Assembly (NCBI RefSeq): GCF_000698575.1
Contig: NZ_JFHD01000024.1
Span: 1 to 64,000, forward strand
Origin: Caballeronia zhejiangensis
GTDB lineage: Bacteria > Pseudomonadota > Gammaproteobacteria > Burkholderiales > Burkholderiaceae
Reading direction: 5' to 3'
DNA: 64,000 bases
Under the pieces are notes generated by a model. It did not search any database and had not been told where the DNA came from. It saw only the letters and a program-made list of their open reading frames with translations. Below are positions 7,984 to 16,288 of this stretch, one piece after another. The position numbers and the translations under genes were made by a program. How positions within the stretch are numbered: the first letter of the stretch is position 1; every line of letters begins with the position of its first letter.

Positions 7984-8637
7984 TCAGTGGATACCGCTTG
8001 CGCCTGCAGAAGCTGCCGTTGTCAGAACCGTCCCTCGGCGTACTAGTTTGGCTTGAGCGGAGCCTTTATACTGCTCTGTTACCAAGATGTGGACGAGTAC
8101 CTGACTAAGAGGAATTCTAGGAATGTCTGTGGTTGCCTGCAACTGGACAATACCGCTTGCAGCTAAATCAATCATTTTGTCCCATCCCTCTTCGAGGGTG
8201 TTGGTGCTAGTCCGCCCTCTGAGCAAGTTGGTCTTCGGCGCTTCGCTCGAAATGTGAGCTTTCCCGAAAGCAACCGTCTTGCTGCGACCAAGACCATTCA
8301 CCACCTCAAAAGCATACGGAACAACCTGACGCTTGAGCCATTTGTCGAGCGCCTGCCACACCTCTGCATCGGTCACATCTGCAAGCCAATAAATCTGGGT
8401 GCCGCCAAGTTGAAGACGAAGTGTAAGGATGTCGAGGTCGTCGATCGCCATTTTTCCGAAGCCGAAACAGGTCGACTCGTGTTCCGTGCCAATCGCTTTG
8501 AAGGTTTTGGCATTCGTGGGCGACGTGAGAATCGGCAGGTCCGAGGGTAGTCGGCCTTTGAGGCCGTTTGCGATGCCTATGTGACGGGCAAGGCGGAGTT
8601 CGCTGAAGGCAAACAGCGTGTCACTTGCGTGCTGCAT
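7984..8637 (-). CDS. Hypothetical protein, 217 aa
   Basis: The frame starts at ATG 8637 with AGGA nine bases upstream. The product reads as a globular cytoplasmic protein with alternating strands and helices (DILTLRLQLGGTQIYWLADV, VWQALDKWLKRQVVPYAFEV) and no membrane or signal segment. I do not recognise a family. The C-terminus turns low-complexity (LTTAASAGASGIH). A terminator follows directly downstream, which supports a monocistronic gene. Composition is AT-richer than the core region, in keeping with the island. The function is unknown. Confidence 0.6.
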   Translation of the reverse strand: MQHASDTLFAFSELRLARHIGIANGLKGRLPSDLPILTSPTNAKTFKAIGTEHESTCFGFGKMAIDDLDILTLRLQLGGTQIYWLADVTDAEVWQALDKWLKRQVVPYAFEVVNGLGRSKTVAFGKAHISSEAPKTNLLRGRTSTNTLEEGWDKMIDLAASGIVQLQATTDIPRIPLSQVLVHILVTEQYKGSAQAKLVRRGTVLTTAASAGASGIH

Positions 8638-9034
8638 TTGAGAATGTCCTGTCTAGTTGAGCTGTTGGCTGCATCTGCTACTGCGACGTGATTTACCCGC
8701 GTACGTCGCGCTCGGCACCATGGGCATGGTGCGCGAGTACGTCCAGTCACGCTACATATAGCGAGTGCCATCGAACCGACGCTTTATCTAAAATTTTGCC
8801 TTCGTTGCGGTTGGTCGAAGATCCACGCGGCGCGCGCTAGGGCGGCGAGCAGCGCAGGATGTAGGCTGATTGTGAAGCTGGTCAGCGGACATCGGATAGG
8901 CAAGGTCCCGCTGCGAATCCCTGCGCGTTCATTTTCCTTGCTACTTTCGGTAACCGCTGCGCTTAGCTCAACCGTAACCAGGATTCGTCAATTTCCGACG
9001 CAAGTTCATCAGATTTAGGTTACGACGCGTGCAA
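8638..9034. other. Intergenic stretch, about 400 bp
   Basis: It contains a GCACCATG-GG-CATGGTGC hairpin at 8714-8731 and the leader of the gene ending at 7984. A short frame there (YVALGTMGMVREYVQSRYI, ending 8760) may be the tail of a lost gene, but I cannot name it. Nothing else is recognised. Confidence 0.4.
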
Positions 9035-10201
9035 CTAGAAGGGAATGTCAACAAGGTCTATCATCTCAGCGGCGCTCTCGGCGCGGCTTGACTGGCCGCT
9101 TTCAAGGAACGTTTGACGCCAAGCGTCAAGCCGTGCCATCACGGCTGTATCGAAGGTTCCGGTAGTGCGCACAAACTCTTCGCCGAATTGTTCTTTCGCG
9201 CGAGCTTTCAAACCGCTGTGGGTCTCAGCGGATGTGATGGTGCGGACATAAGGATCGACCCATATTTCGGCCTCGTTCGGGGTCAGAAAGGAAACGATTC
9301 CCTTTAGGACGCGCAGTGTTCCAAAAGTATGGACGCGGGTAGGTCGCCCAAGGAGGAACTCCGTGACAAGCGGTTGGTGTTGTTTTGCCACATATTCGAT
9401 ATCTGACGCGACGAAAAACGCCTCGCAGTAGCGGGCGACGAAATCGCCATCCTCCTCACGGAGGATTCTGACAAACTCCGCCGCGACTCTGGTTTGGACT
9501 TCGTGTGATACCTGCTCCAGCGCGACTCGGAACGCGCCACGGAGCCGCTCCGGCTCGTCATCGAAGAAATCTGATTCGTAGTTTCCCGTCATGTATGCGT
9601 CCGGAATCAGACTCAGAACCAGCCGCTCCCGCTGACTTTCGTTTGCCTCGAGAATGAGGTGTTTAACAATGGTCGTTGAGTTCGCATCACGTCGCACCTT
9701 CGACACAATTTGTTCAGCGGTCAGCCCGACCGATTTCCTCCTGCTTCGAGCCAATTCCTCGACAATCATCTCGATGAGTGTTTTCGCGATTGTGGCACTG
9801 CTCTGGTCCGGCGCTGGCTCCTCTAGGCGTACCACGCGGCCTGGATGAATTAGATTCCTGTACGATCGGATCACACTACACAGGTCTGCGGTCCGATCCG
9901 ACAAAACTTTCTCTTGGCGACAAATCGTGATGGCTTCGGCAAGGTCCATTCGAAGGGGGTCTTTTGGAGACCGCGACGGATGGCTGCTTGAAAGCAAATA
10001 ATCGATCAACAAAGACTCTACAACACTGCCTGCGAGTACTTGGACGCTCTTCCACGCTCCTACCTCTAGACATCGCTCCATTTCGGAAAAATCGCGCTCA
10101 AGAGAAAGTCTAAATTCTTTAAGTGATATGAAATCGAAGCTTGCCAAAGGAGTTCCCCGGTTTTGCGGATCGGTTGCGAATCTGGTGTCAGTGCGAAGCA
10201 T
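9035..10201 (-). CDS. Hypothetical protein with a HEPN-like N-terminal domain, 388 aa
   Basis: The frame runs from ATG 10201 to 9035. Residues about 35-145 form a helical domain with a conserved-looking segment (VQVLAGSVVESLLIDYLL) and, near residue 118, RSYRNLIHPGR. That is the R-x6-H / RNxxH signature found in HEPN-type domains and in related DUF4145-like proteins, many of which are RNases of abortive-infection or toxin systems. The C-terminal two thirds are helical and acidic, with no recognisable motif and no membrane segment. No antitoxin-like partner is adjacent: the two short genes at 10.4-10.9 kb are on the other strand, 160 bp away, and could share a divergent control region. HEPN identity is a motif-level call, and the catalytic role is inferred. 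Confidence 0.65.
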   Translation of the reverse strand: MLRTDTRFATDPQNRGTPLASFDFISLKEFRLSLERDFSEMERCLEVGAWKSVQVLAGSVVESLLIDYLLSSSHPSRSPKDPLRMDLAEAITICRQEKVLSDRTADLCSVIRSYRNLIHPGRVVRLEEPAPDQSSATIAKTLIEMIVEELARSRRKSVGLTAEQIVSKVRRDANSTTIVKHLILEANESQRERLVLSLIPDAYMTGNYESDFFDDEPERLRGAFRVALEQVSHEVQTRVAAEFVRILREEDGDFVARYCEAFFVASDIEYVAKQHQPLVTEFLLGRPTRVHTFGTLRVLKGIVSFLTPNEAEIWVDPYVRTITSAETHSGLKARAKEQFGEEFVRTTGTFDTAVMARLDAWRQTFLESGQSSRAESAAEMIDLVDIPF

Positions 10202-10364
10202 ATTGTAGTCAGACGCGGCAGGTCTTCTGTTCTTGGCCTCCGAGGCGCGGCTAGCGTAATTCTAAATCATGCATCGAAAGCGACAGTAGGGTGCGTCCTA
10301 TACAGATTCAACGCGAAACTGTTGATTTGTTTGCAAATTCTGTATCGCGCGCAAGGAGGTACTT

Positions 10365-10670
10365 ATGACGCTTCAAGAGGTCTACCGCCGCAAGACGGGC
10401 GCAGCAAGCGAAGCAACGGAAGCGGTTGGCGCCGTTGAAAGCCTTGAGCTCGAGTTAGCCCTAAGCGCCATTGCAAACTTCGCGCATGCGGATGCGACCG
10501 TGGTAGCACATTGCCTTGCCCTAATTTGCGATTGTGAGATTGATTCCTTGCGAGCGGCATTGGCCGACCAGCCGATTCTCAGCTGTTGGCGAAATCAAAA
10601 ACCTTGGCGTCTAGGTCTTGAGATTTGGGAGCAAGAGACTAGTCTCACAAAGAGGGATTGCCATGACTAG
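10365..10670 (+). CDS. Hypothetical protein, 101 aa, first gene of a two-gene operon
   Basis: ATG 10365 has a textbook ribosome site (AAGGAGGT) five bases upstream. The product is mostly helical (ESLELELALSAIANFAHADA) with three Cys residues (LALICDCEID and a CHD tail) and a Trp-rich end (CWRNQKPWRLGLEIWEQ). No family is recognised. Its stop overlaps the start of the next gene (ATGACTAG), so the two are probably translated together. The gene is divergent from the HEPN-like protein across a 160-bp AT-rich gap containing TTTGTTTGCAAATT, one copy of a motif that recurs near 11.4-11.7 kb. Confidence 0.65.
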   Translation: MTLQEVYRRKTGAASEATEAVGAVESLELELALSAIANFAHADATVVAHCLALICDCEIDSLRAALADQPILSCWRNQKPWRLGLEIWEQETSLTKRDCHD

Positions 10671-10869
10671 CCCATCCAGCGTTGACAATATCAAGATGCT
10701 GAAAGAACAATGCGTAATCATAGTCGGCGCAACAATCAGGGAAAGGCTGCTGGCTGAGACTGCGGCGACTGAGGATGAACGCAGTTTGCGCAAGCACGCT
10801 GCGAATCAAATGCGCCTAGCCGCCGATAGCCTTGCTCACGGCATTGCATTTTTGAGGTCTGTACACTGA
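10663..10869 (+). CDS. Hypothetical protein, 68 aa, second gene of the pair
   Basis: ATG 10663 was chosen over an upstream TTG at 10618 because AGAGGGA precedes it at proper spacing and it overlaps the stop of the gene before by eight bases. The product is a single helical protein (TAATEDERSLRKHAANQMRL, LAADSLAHGIAFLRSVH) with a start rich in Ile/Val (QCVIIVGATIRERLLAE). It has no known domain. Its size, the coupling and its place in a mobile island would suit a small adaptor or antitoxin-like protein, but there is no direct evidence for that. Confidence 0.6.
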   Translation: MTSPSSVDNIKMLKEQCVIIVGATIRERLLAETAATEDERSLRKHAANQMRLAADSLAHGIAFLRSVH

Positions 10870-11651
10870 TGTTGGTGGGCATGCTCCAAATGAACACGCG
10901 AAATCGTCTTTATCAGATCTTCGGGCATCTGCGCGCTAGGGAGTCTGCATCAAGATGGCGACGAAATAGCGCCCGCATTTCTTAGGCCTGCTGGGATCAA
11001 GTCCGTCATGCGAGCGCCACTTGGCGAATAAAACGGAGTGCCTGCATCAGGAAACGAAACATCCCTCAACGACAGATTTTCCGATTGGACAATCCGTATA
11101 TCGTAGATGCCGCAGCCGAACTCATCAACGGGCTCTACGCTCAGCACTTATCAAGCACCGCGTGCGAGTCGCAGGCTGAAGGTTCTCCAGACCTAAACGC
11201 CGGGTTGTTGCGTGCAAGCGTCCGTCTCGACGGAGCATCCGCAATATTCGACGTGCTCACGCGAGGAGACCTCTCTATCTAACAGAGGGCAATACCTAAA
11301 CGTCGGTGCCATCACGAAACGGGGTAATGTCGGGTTCAACGACTTTTAGGGCTGAGTGCATCACTGCAACCTCTGTAGTAAAGATTTCTTTTGCAAACAC
11401 GAACTACGGGTTCAGTTTTGTTTGCACCGTGTTTGCTAAGTCTTTGATTCCAAAGAGTACGAAAGCGATGGTTCAACCGGCGGCACCAGTCAGGTGTCGC
11501 GCAAGCGAAGCCGGGCGTGTGATTGCCGAGGGCACAGAGGTCAGCGTAGACGTAGTGTGGAAAGAAAAAACAACGTAGATTCAACGGGTTAGGGATCTGA
11601 AGTCAGGTTTGTTTGCAAATGCGGGTCTGAGGGAATTGGTGGCAGGACAGT
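10870..11651. other. Non-coding stretch with repeated GTTTGCA motifs
   Basis: No supported gene. Frames at 11085-11282 and 11306-11578 lack convincing ribosome sites. Copies of a CAG..TGTTTGC-type motif appear at 11413-11429 and 11604-11623, with a third at 11676-11692 just beyond. Further GTTTGC and TTTGCAAAC cores lie at 11389-11398, 11431-11436 and 11704-11712. Confidence 0.4.
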
Positions 11652-12014
11652 TTTAATAGCATCAAAACGCAAGAACAGGTCTGTTTGCTCCGAAACAGTT
11701 TTTCTTTGCAAACAACCATCGAGCTGAACATCGTTGCGGATATCGACTCGTTGCCATCGCTTTTGCTTATCGCGCATTCGGGCAGAGCCTGCACGATTCT
11801 GCCTTCGTCCGCGATCGTGCAATGGAACGAGGCGTTGCTGCCGAAAATGCGCAGAATCGTCGATCCGATCATCAGGCGCCCGGCCAGCATTTGCTGGCCC
11901 AACGATGCGCCGATGAACTCAGCGACCGTCGCCGTGCGCGAGACGTTGATCGAGTTGATCGCCGAGCACATTGACCGCGATCGCTGGCAAGGCGTGACGA
12001 TGCGACGAACCTAG
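11652..12014 (+). pseudogene. LysR-family regulator, C-terminal fragment
   Basis: The frame reads TTIELNIVADIDSLPSLLLI, then TILPSSAIVQ and MRRIVDPIIRRP, with ETLIELIAEHIDRDRWQGV at the end. This is the end of a Nac/CbbR-like LysR co-inducer domain (the ELNIVADIDSLPS and ILP..A blocks). The helix-turn-helix and the first half of the effector domain are missing. The sequence upstream of about 11650 is AT-rich island DNA. The stop at 12012-12014 overlaps by four bases the stop of the convergent CoA-transferase gene. The fragment may be what is left of the regulator of that CoA operon after the island inserted. Confidence 0.7.
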
Positions 12015-13189
12015 ATCGCCTTCGCCGCGCGCAAGCGTTCGATGGCTTCGCTGTTCAGCCCCAGTTCGCGCAACACGGATTCCGTGTGCTCGCCGAGCGC
12101 GGGCACGGCGTCCATGCGCGGTTCATCGGCGCTGAAGCGTCCGGGCGGATAGAGCGCGGGAATCTTGCCGGCGGGCGTATCGACCTGTGTCCAACGATTG
12201 CGCGCTTCGAGCTGTTCATGCTTCCAGACATCGTGCATGTCGTTCATCTGCGCATTCGCGATGCGCGCTTCTTCAAGCCGTTCGATGACCTGTGCGGCCG
12301 TCAATGAGGCGAATGCATCGACGATGAGGCGCATCAACTCGTCGCGATGCTGCGCGCGAAGGCTGTGTGCACAGAAGCGCTCGTCGCGCTGAAGCTCGGG
12401 CATACGAAGAACGATTTCGCAAAACTTCTTCCACTCGCGCTCGTTTTGCAGGCCAAGCATGACGGTCTTGCCATCGCCTGCGGGGAAAGGGCCGTAAGGG
12501 AAGATCGTCGCGTGCGATGCGCCCGCCTTGCGCGGCGGCGTCTGACCGTCGATCGCGTAATAGAGCGGATAGCCCATCCATTCGACCATGCTTTCGAACA
12601 TCGAAATGTCGATGCGTTTGCCGCGCCCGGTGCGTCCGCGTTCGATGAGCGCCGCGAGTATGTTCGTGTAGCCATACATGCCGGCGGCGATATCTGCGAT
12701 CGAGCAGCCTGCTTTCGCCGGTGCGCCTTCCGAACCCGTGATGCTCAGAAAACCCGCTTCGCTTTGAATCAGCAAGTCATACGCTTTCTTGTCGCGCATC
12801 GGGCCATCGGAACCATAGCCGGAAATGTCGCACACGATGAGCCGCGGATAGCGCTCCTTCAACGCGTCGTAATCGAGGCCGAGCCGTTGCGCCGCGCCGG
12901 GCGCGAGATTCTGCACGAATACATCGGCATCGGCGAGCAGCTTGTGCACGACATCGAGTGCTTCAGGATGCTTGACGTCGAGCGTCACGCTTTCTTTCGA
13001 GCGGTTCGTCCACACGAAATGCGATGCGAGTCCCGACACACGTTCGTCATAGTTGCGAGCGAAATCACCTGTGCCTGGACGCTCGATCTTGATGACGCGC
13101 GCGCCGAGATCGGCGAGCTGACGCGTGCAGAAGGGCGCTGCAATTGCATGCTCGAACGTGACGACCTTGATGCCTTGCAGCGGGCGCAT
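12011..13189 (-). CDS. CaiB/BaiF family (class III) CoA-transferase
   Basis: Full-length at 392 aa. Family III CoA-transferases move CoA between carboxylic acids through an aspartyl anhydride. The start (PLQGIKVVTFEHAIAAPFCT), ADLGARVIKIERPGTGDFAR and the YDLL motif with the catalytic Asp at residue 138 are all present, as is SGYGSDGP before it. It is the last gene of a leftward operon with an acyl-CoA dehydrogenase (12-bp gap) and a MaoC-type hydratase (27-bp gap). This set suggests activation, dehydrogenation and hydration of a short dicarboxylic or branched acid (for example itaconate, mesaconate or methylsuccinate type). The substrate cannot be read from the sequence. Confidence 0.9.
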   Translation of the reverse strand: MRPLQGIKVVTFEHAIAAPFCTRQLADLGARVIKIERPGTGDFARNYDERVSGLASHFVWTNRSKESVTLDVKHPEALDVVHKLLADADVFVQNLAPGAAQRLGLDYDALKERYPRLIVCDISGYGSDGPMRDKKAYDLLIQSEAGFLSITGSEGAPAKAGCSIADIAAGMYGYTNILAALIERGRTGRGKRIDISMFESMVEWMGYPLYYAIDGQTPPRKAGASHATIFPYGPFPAGDGKTVMLGLQNEREWKKFCEIVLRMPELQRDERFCAHSLRAQHRDELMRLIVDAFASLTAAQVIERLEEARIANAQMNDMHDVWKHEQLEARNRWTQVDTPAGKIPALYPPGRFSADEPRMDAVPALGEHTESVLRELGLNSEAIERLRAAKAI

Positions 13190-13201
13190 GACCGGCCTCC
13201 T

Positions 13202-14365
13202 TCAGAACGAACGTGGCAGGCCGAGGATATGCTCGGCGACGTAAGAGAGAATCAGGTTGGTCGAAATCGGCGCGACCTGATACAGACGCGTCTCGCGGAA
13301 TTTGCGTTCGACATCGTATTCCGCCGCGAAGCCAAAGCCGCCGTGATATTGCAGACAGGCGTTGGCCGCTTCCCACGATGCATCGGCGGCGAGCAGCTTC
13401 GCCATGTTCGCCTGCGCGCCGCAAGGCTTGTGCGCGTCGAAGCGTTCGCATGCCTTGAAGCGCATCAGGTTCGCGGCTTCGACATTGACGTACGCGCGCG
13501 CAATCGGAAACTGCACGCCCTGATTCTGCCCGATGGGACGCCCGAACACGATTCGATCGTTCACATACTGCGTGACCTTGTCGATGAACCAGTAGCCATC
13601 GCCGATGCATTCCGCCGCGATCAGCGTGCGTTCGGCGTTTAGGCCATCGAGTATGTACTTGAAACCCATGCCTTCTTCGCCGATGAGATTCTCGGCAGGA
13701 ATCTCCAGATTGTCGAAGAAGAGCTCGTTGGTTTCGTGATTCACCATGTTGAGGATCGGCTGCACCGTGAGGCCATTGCCGATTGCTTCACGCAAATCGA
13801 CGATGAAGATCGACATGCCTTCGCTCTTCTTCTTCACGTCTGCCATCGGCGTCGTGCGCGCGAGCAGAATCATCAGATCCGAATGCTGCACGCGCGAGAT
13901 CCACACCTTCTGGCCGTTTATCGCATAACGATCGCCTTTTCTTTCCGCGGTCGTCTTGATCTTTGTCGTGTCGGTGCCGGTGGTCGGTTCGGTCACGCCC
14001 ATCGATTGCAGACGTAACTCGCCCGATGCGATCTTCGGCAAGTAGCGTTTCTTCTGTTCCGTCGAACCGTGACGCAACAACGTGCCCATGTTGTACATCT
14101 GCCCATGACACGCGCCCGAATTGCCGCCCGAGCGATTGATCTCTTCCATGATGACGGACGCTTCGGTAAGCCCCAGACCCGAGCCGCCGTATTCCTGCGG
14201 AATCAATGCGGCGAGCCAGCCCGCTTTCGTGAGGGCATCGACGAATGCTTCGGGATAACCGCGTGCTTCGTCGATCTTGCGAAAGTATTCGCCGGTGAAC
14301 TGGCCGCAGAGATCGCGCACGGCCTCACGAATGTCCTGATAAGCGTCGGATGTCGATTCGATCAT
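13202..14365 (-). CDS. Acyl-CoA dehydrogenase family protein
   Basis: At 387 aa this is standard for FAD-dependent acyl-CoA dehydrogenases, which oxidise acyl-CoA to the 2,3-enoyl-CoA and pass electrons to ETF. Visible landmarks are the N-terminal helical domain (PQEYGGSGLG), the beta-domain flavin segment SMGVTEPTTGTDTTKIKTTA with NGQKVWIS, and the C-terminal helical domain with YHGGFGFAAEYDVERKFR. The protein ends VAEHILGLPRSF. The exact catalytic Glu cannot be placed by eye. It sits between a MaoC-type hydratase and a CaiB-type CoA-transferase in one operon, so it probably acts on the CoA ester made by the transferase. Confidence 0.92.
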   Translation of the reverse strand: MIESTSDAYQDIREAVRDLCGQFTGEYFRKIDEARGYPEAFVDALTKAGWLAALIPQEYGGSGLGLTEASVIMEEINRSGGNSGACHGQMYNMGTLLRHGSTEQKKRYLPKIASGELRLQSMGVTEPTTGTDTTKIKTTAERKGDRYAINGQKVWISRVQHSDLMILLARTTPMADVKKKSEGMSIFIVDLREAIGNGLTVQPILNMVNHETNELFFDNLEIPAENLIGEEGMGFKYILDGLNAERTLIAAECIGDGYWFIDKVTQYVNDRIVFGRPIGQNQGVQFPIARAYVNVEAANLMRFKACERFDAHKPCGAQANMAKLLAADASWEAANACLQYHGGFGFAAEYDVERKFRETRLYQVAPISTNLILSYVAEHILGLPRSF

Positions 14366-14392
14366 GATGTGCCTGCGGATGTGTGGAGATCG

Positions 14393-15208
14393 TCAGCCGA
14401 GCGTGGCGCGCGCCGTCATGCCGAGCCAGCCTTCGTGATCCTTCGACCAGAGTTCGACAGTCCTGCCATCCGCCGATGGCTGCCCGCACAGATGCAGCGT
14501 ATTGCCCGCGAAACACGGGCGCTGCGCCTTGAACGCGAAGTCGATGACGGTCGCGTCGGGCAACTCGCGGCGCAGCAGGTCCATCAATAAGGTGGCAATG
14601 AGCGGCCCATGCACGACAAGTCCCGGATAACCTTCGACTTGCGTCACATAAGGCTTGTCGTAGTGAATGCGATGCGCGTTGAAGGTGAGCGCCGAATAGC
14701 GCAGCAGCAATGTCTCGTCGGGAACGAGGTCGCGTTGCCATTGCGCATCGCGAGGCGCGGCGACCGGAGCGGGCGCGGGCGCACCGGGCGCTGCCGGCTC
14801 GCGATACACGATGTCGTGCTCTTCCTCGATCGCGGTGGCATCGCTGCGGTAAATGCGATGCCTGACTGTCACGAAGCCGAGCTTGCCGGTGCGTCCTTGC
14901 TTCTCGCTGACATTGAGAATCGTCGATTCGCGCGTAATGCGTTCACCGACGATCACCGGCGCGGGGAAGCGCAGGCGTCCGCCGGCCCACATGCGGCGCG
15001 GCAAACCGAGATCGGGCAGAAAGCCGCCTTTCTTCGGATGACCGTCTTCCGCGATGAGCGACTGTTTTGCAATGGGCCGGAAGAAGATCCAGTGCCACAA
15101 CGGCGGAAGGGCATCCCCTTCATGCGGGGCGGCATCGTGATCGAGTGTGGCCGCGAGGGCCGCGACGGATGTGGGCGCAACGATATCGACGGCGCGCTCT
15201 GTTTTCAT
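14393..15208 (-). CDS. MaoC/FAS1-type double-hotdog dehydratase (mesaconyl-CoA hydratase-like)
   Basis: This 271-aa protein has the layout of fungal HTD2-like and mesaconyl-C4-CoA/itaconyl-CoA hydratases. An N-terminal hotdog starts with HWIFFRP and continues through PRRMWAGGRLRFPAPVIVGE, then a linker rich in Ala/Pro, then a catalytic hotdog with the hydratase-2 motif FNAHRIHYD (Asp/His pair) and YPGLVVHGPL. It is the first gene of the CoA operon. A hydratase here would add water to the enoyl-CoA made by the dehydrogenase. A lyase to cleave the product (HpcH/CitE type) is not in the window. The promoter must lie in the 213-bp gap before the divergent NmrA-like gene. Confidence 0.85.
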   Translation of the reverse strand: MKTERAVDIVAPTSVAALAATLDHDAAPHEGDALPPLWHWIFFRPIAKQSLIAEDGHPKKGGFLPDLGLPRRMWAGGRLRFPAPVIVGERITRESTILNVSEKQGRTGKLGFVTVRHRIYRSDATAIEEEHDIVYREPAAPGAPAPAPVAAPRDAQWQRDLVPDETLLLRYSALTFNAHRIHYDKPYVTQVEGYPGLVVHGPLIATLLMDLLRRELPDATVIDFAFKAQRPCFAGNTLHLCGQPSADGRTVELWSKDHEGWLGMTARATLG

Positions 15209-15421
15209 TGTGTCGTCTCCATTGCCGGGCGGGGCCGGTGAATTACGACTTTAGAGAAATATCGGGCGGGGCGGAAATATCGCTTTCATGTGCCGGGCAT
15301 AGGTTCAACCTATGACGCGGTGTCATCAATCTCATGACGCGCGGGCCATTTTTCTTCGCGACGCAGCGCCATAACATTCGATCCGTCGAAGTCAAACGCA
15401 TCACGAGAAAGGAGCCGGATC

Positions 15422-16288
15422 ATGTATGTCGTCACGGGAATCACAGGACAAGTCGGCGGTGCGCTCGCAAACGCGCTGCTGAAAGCGGGCAAGCCCGTAC
15501 GCGCCGTCGTGCGCGATGAGAGGAAGGGCGCGCTTTGGTCGGCGAGCGGCTGCGAACTCGCACGCGCCACGATGACCGATGCCGATGCGCTCGCTCGCGC
15601 CTTCGAAGGCGCGCAAGCCGTGTTCGTTCTGCCGCCGCCGGAATTCGATCCCGCGCCGGGTTTTCCGGAAGCGCGCGAAGTCATCGATGCGATCGTCGCG
15701 GCCATCGCGCGTGCCAGGCCGCGCCGGATCGTGTGCCTGTCGACGATCGGCGCGCAAGCCGCTCAAATCAATCTTCTTACGCAGCGCACGCTGCTCGAAG
15801 AAGCGCTTCGCAAGCAGCCTGTTCCCGTCACGTTTCTGCGGCCGGGCTGGTTCATGGAGAACTGCGCATGGGATGTCGATTCGGCGCGCAACGAAGGCAT
15901 CGTGCATTCGTTTCTGCAGCCGCTCGATCGCGCGATTCCGATGACCGCCACCGACGACATCGGCGAACTCGCCGCGAAGCTCATGCAGGAAACATGGACG
16001 GGCATGCGCGTCGTCGAACTGGAAGGACCGCAACGCACGAGCCCGAACGATATCTCGGCTGCGTTTTCATCCGTGCTCGGCAAGCCGGTGCGCGCGCAGG
16101 CAGTGCAACGCGAGACGTGGGAAGGACTGTTCGCGAGTCAAGGCATGAAGCATCCGATGCCGCGCATTCAGATGCTCGATGGCTTCAACGACGGATGGAT
16201 CGACTTCGAAGGGCGTAGCGAAGATATCGTCAAAGGCAAGGCGCCCATCGTCGATGTGATCCGCAAGCTCGCCGGACGTCAATCGTGA
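15422..16288 (+). CDS. NmrA-like/atypical SDR NAD(P)-binding oxidoreductase
   Basis: Starts at ATG 15422 with MYVVTGITGQVGGAL, the GxTGxxG dinucleotide site, then VRAVVRDERKG, the Arg-rich NADP-side segment of NmrA-like proteins (288 aa). The active-site Tyr-x3-Lys of classical SDRs is not evident, as in QorB/NmrA relatives, which bind NADP(H) and act as quinone reductases or redox sensors. An AGGAGCCGGATC ribosome site precedes the start. The last 10 bp overlap the convergent MBL hydrolase gene. It is divergent from the CoA operon and may share its promoter region. Confidence 0.85.
   Translation: MYVVTGITGQVGGALANALLKAGKPVRAVVRDERKGALWSASGCELARATMTDADALARAFEGAQAVFVLPPPEFDPAPGFPEAREVIDAIVAAIARARPRRIVCLSTIGAQAAQINLLTQRTLLEEALRKQPVPVTFLRPGWFMENCAWDVDSARNEGIVHSFLQPLDRAIPMTATDDIGELAAKLMQETWTGMRVVELEGPQRTSPNDISAAFSSVLGKPVRAQAVQRETWEGLFASQGMKHPMPRIQMLDGFNDGWIDFEGRSEDIVKGKAPIVDVIRKLAGRQS

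Noticed and set aside
8700..8760. Palindromic GCACCATGGGCATGGTGC region as an att or origin site
   Set aside because: No second copy or nearby integrase-type repeat was seen; it is a simple hairpin.
11603..11971. Leftward 122-codon frame
   Set aside because: It lies opposite the LysR fragment, which has recognisable sequence on the plus strand.
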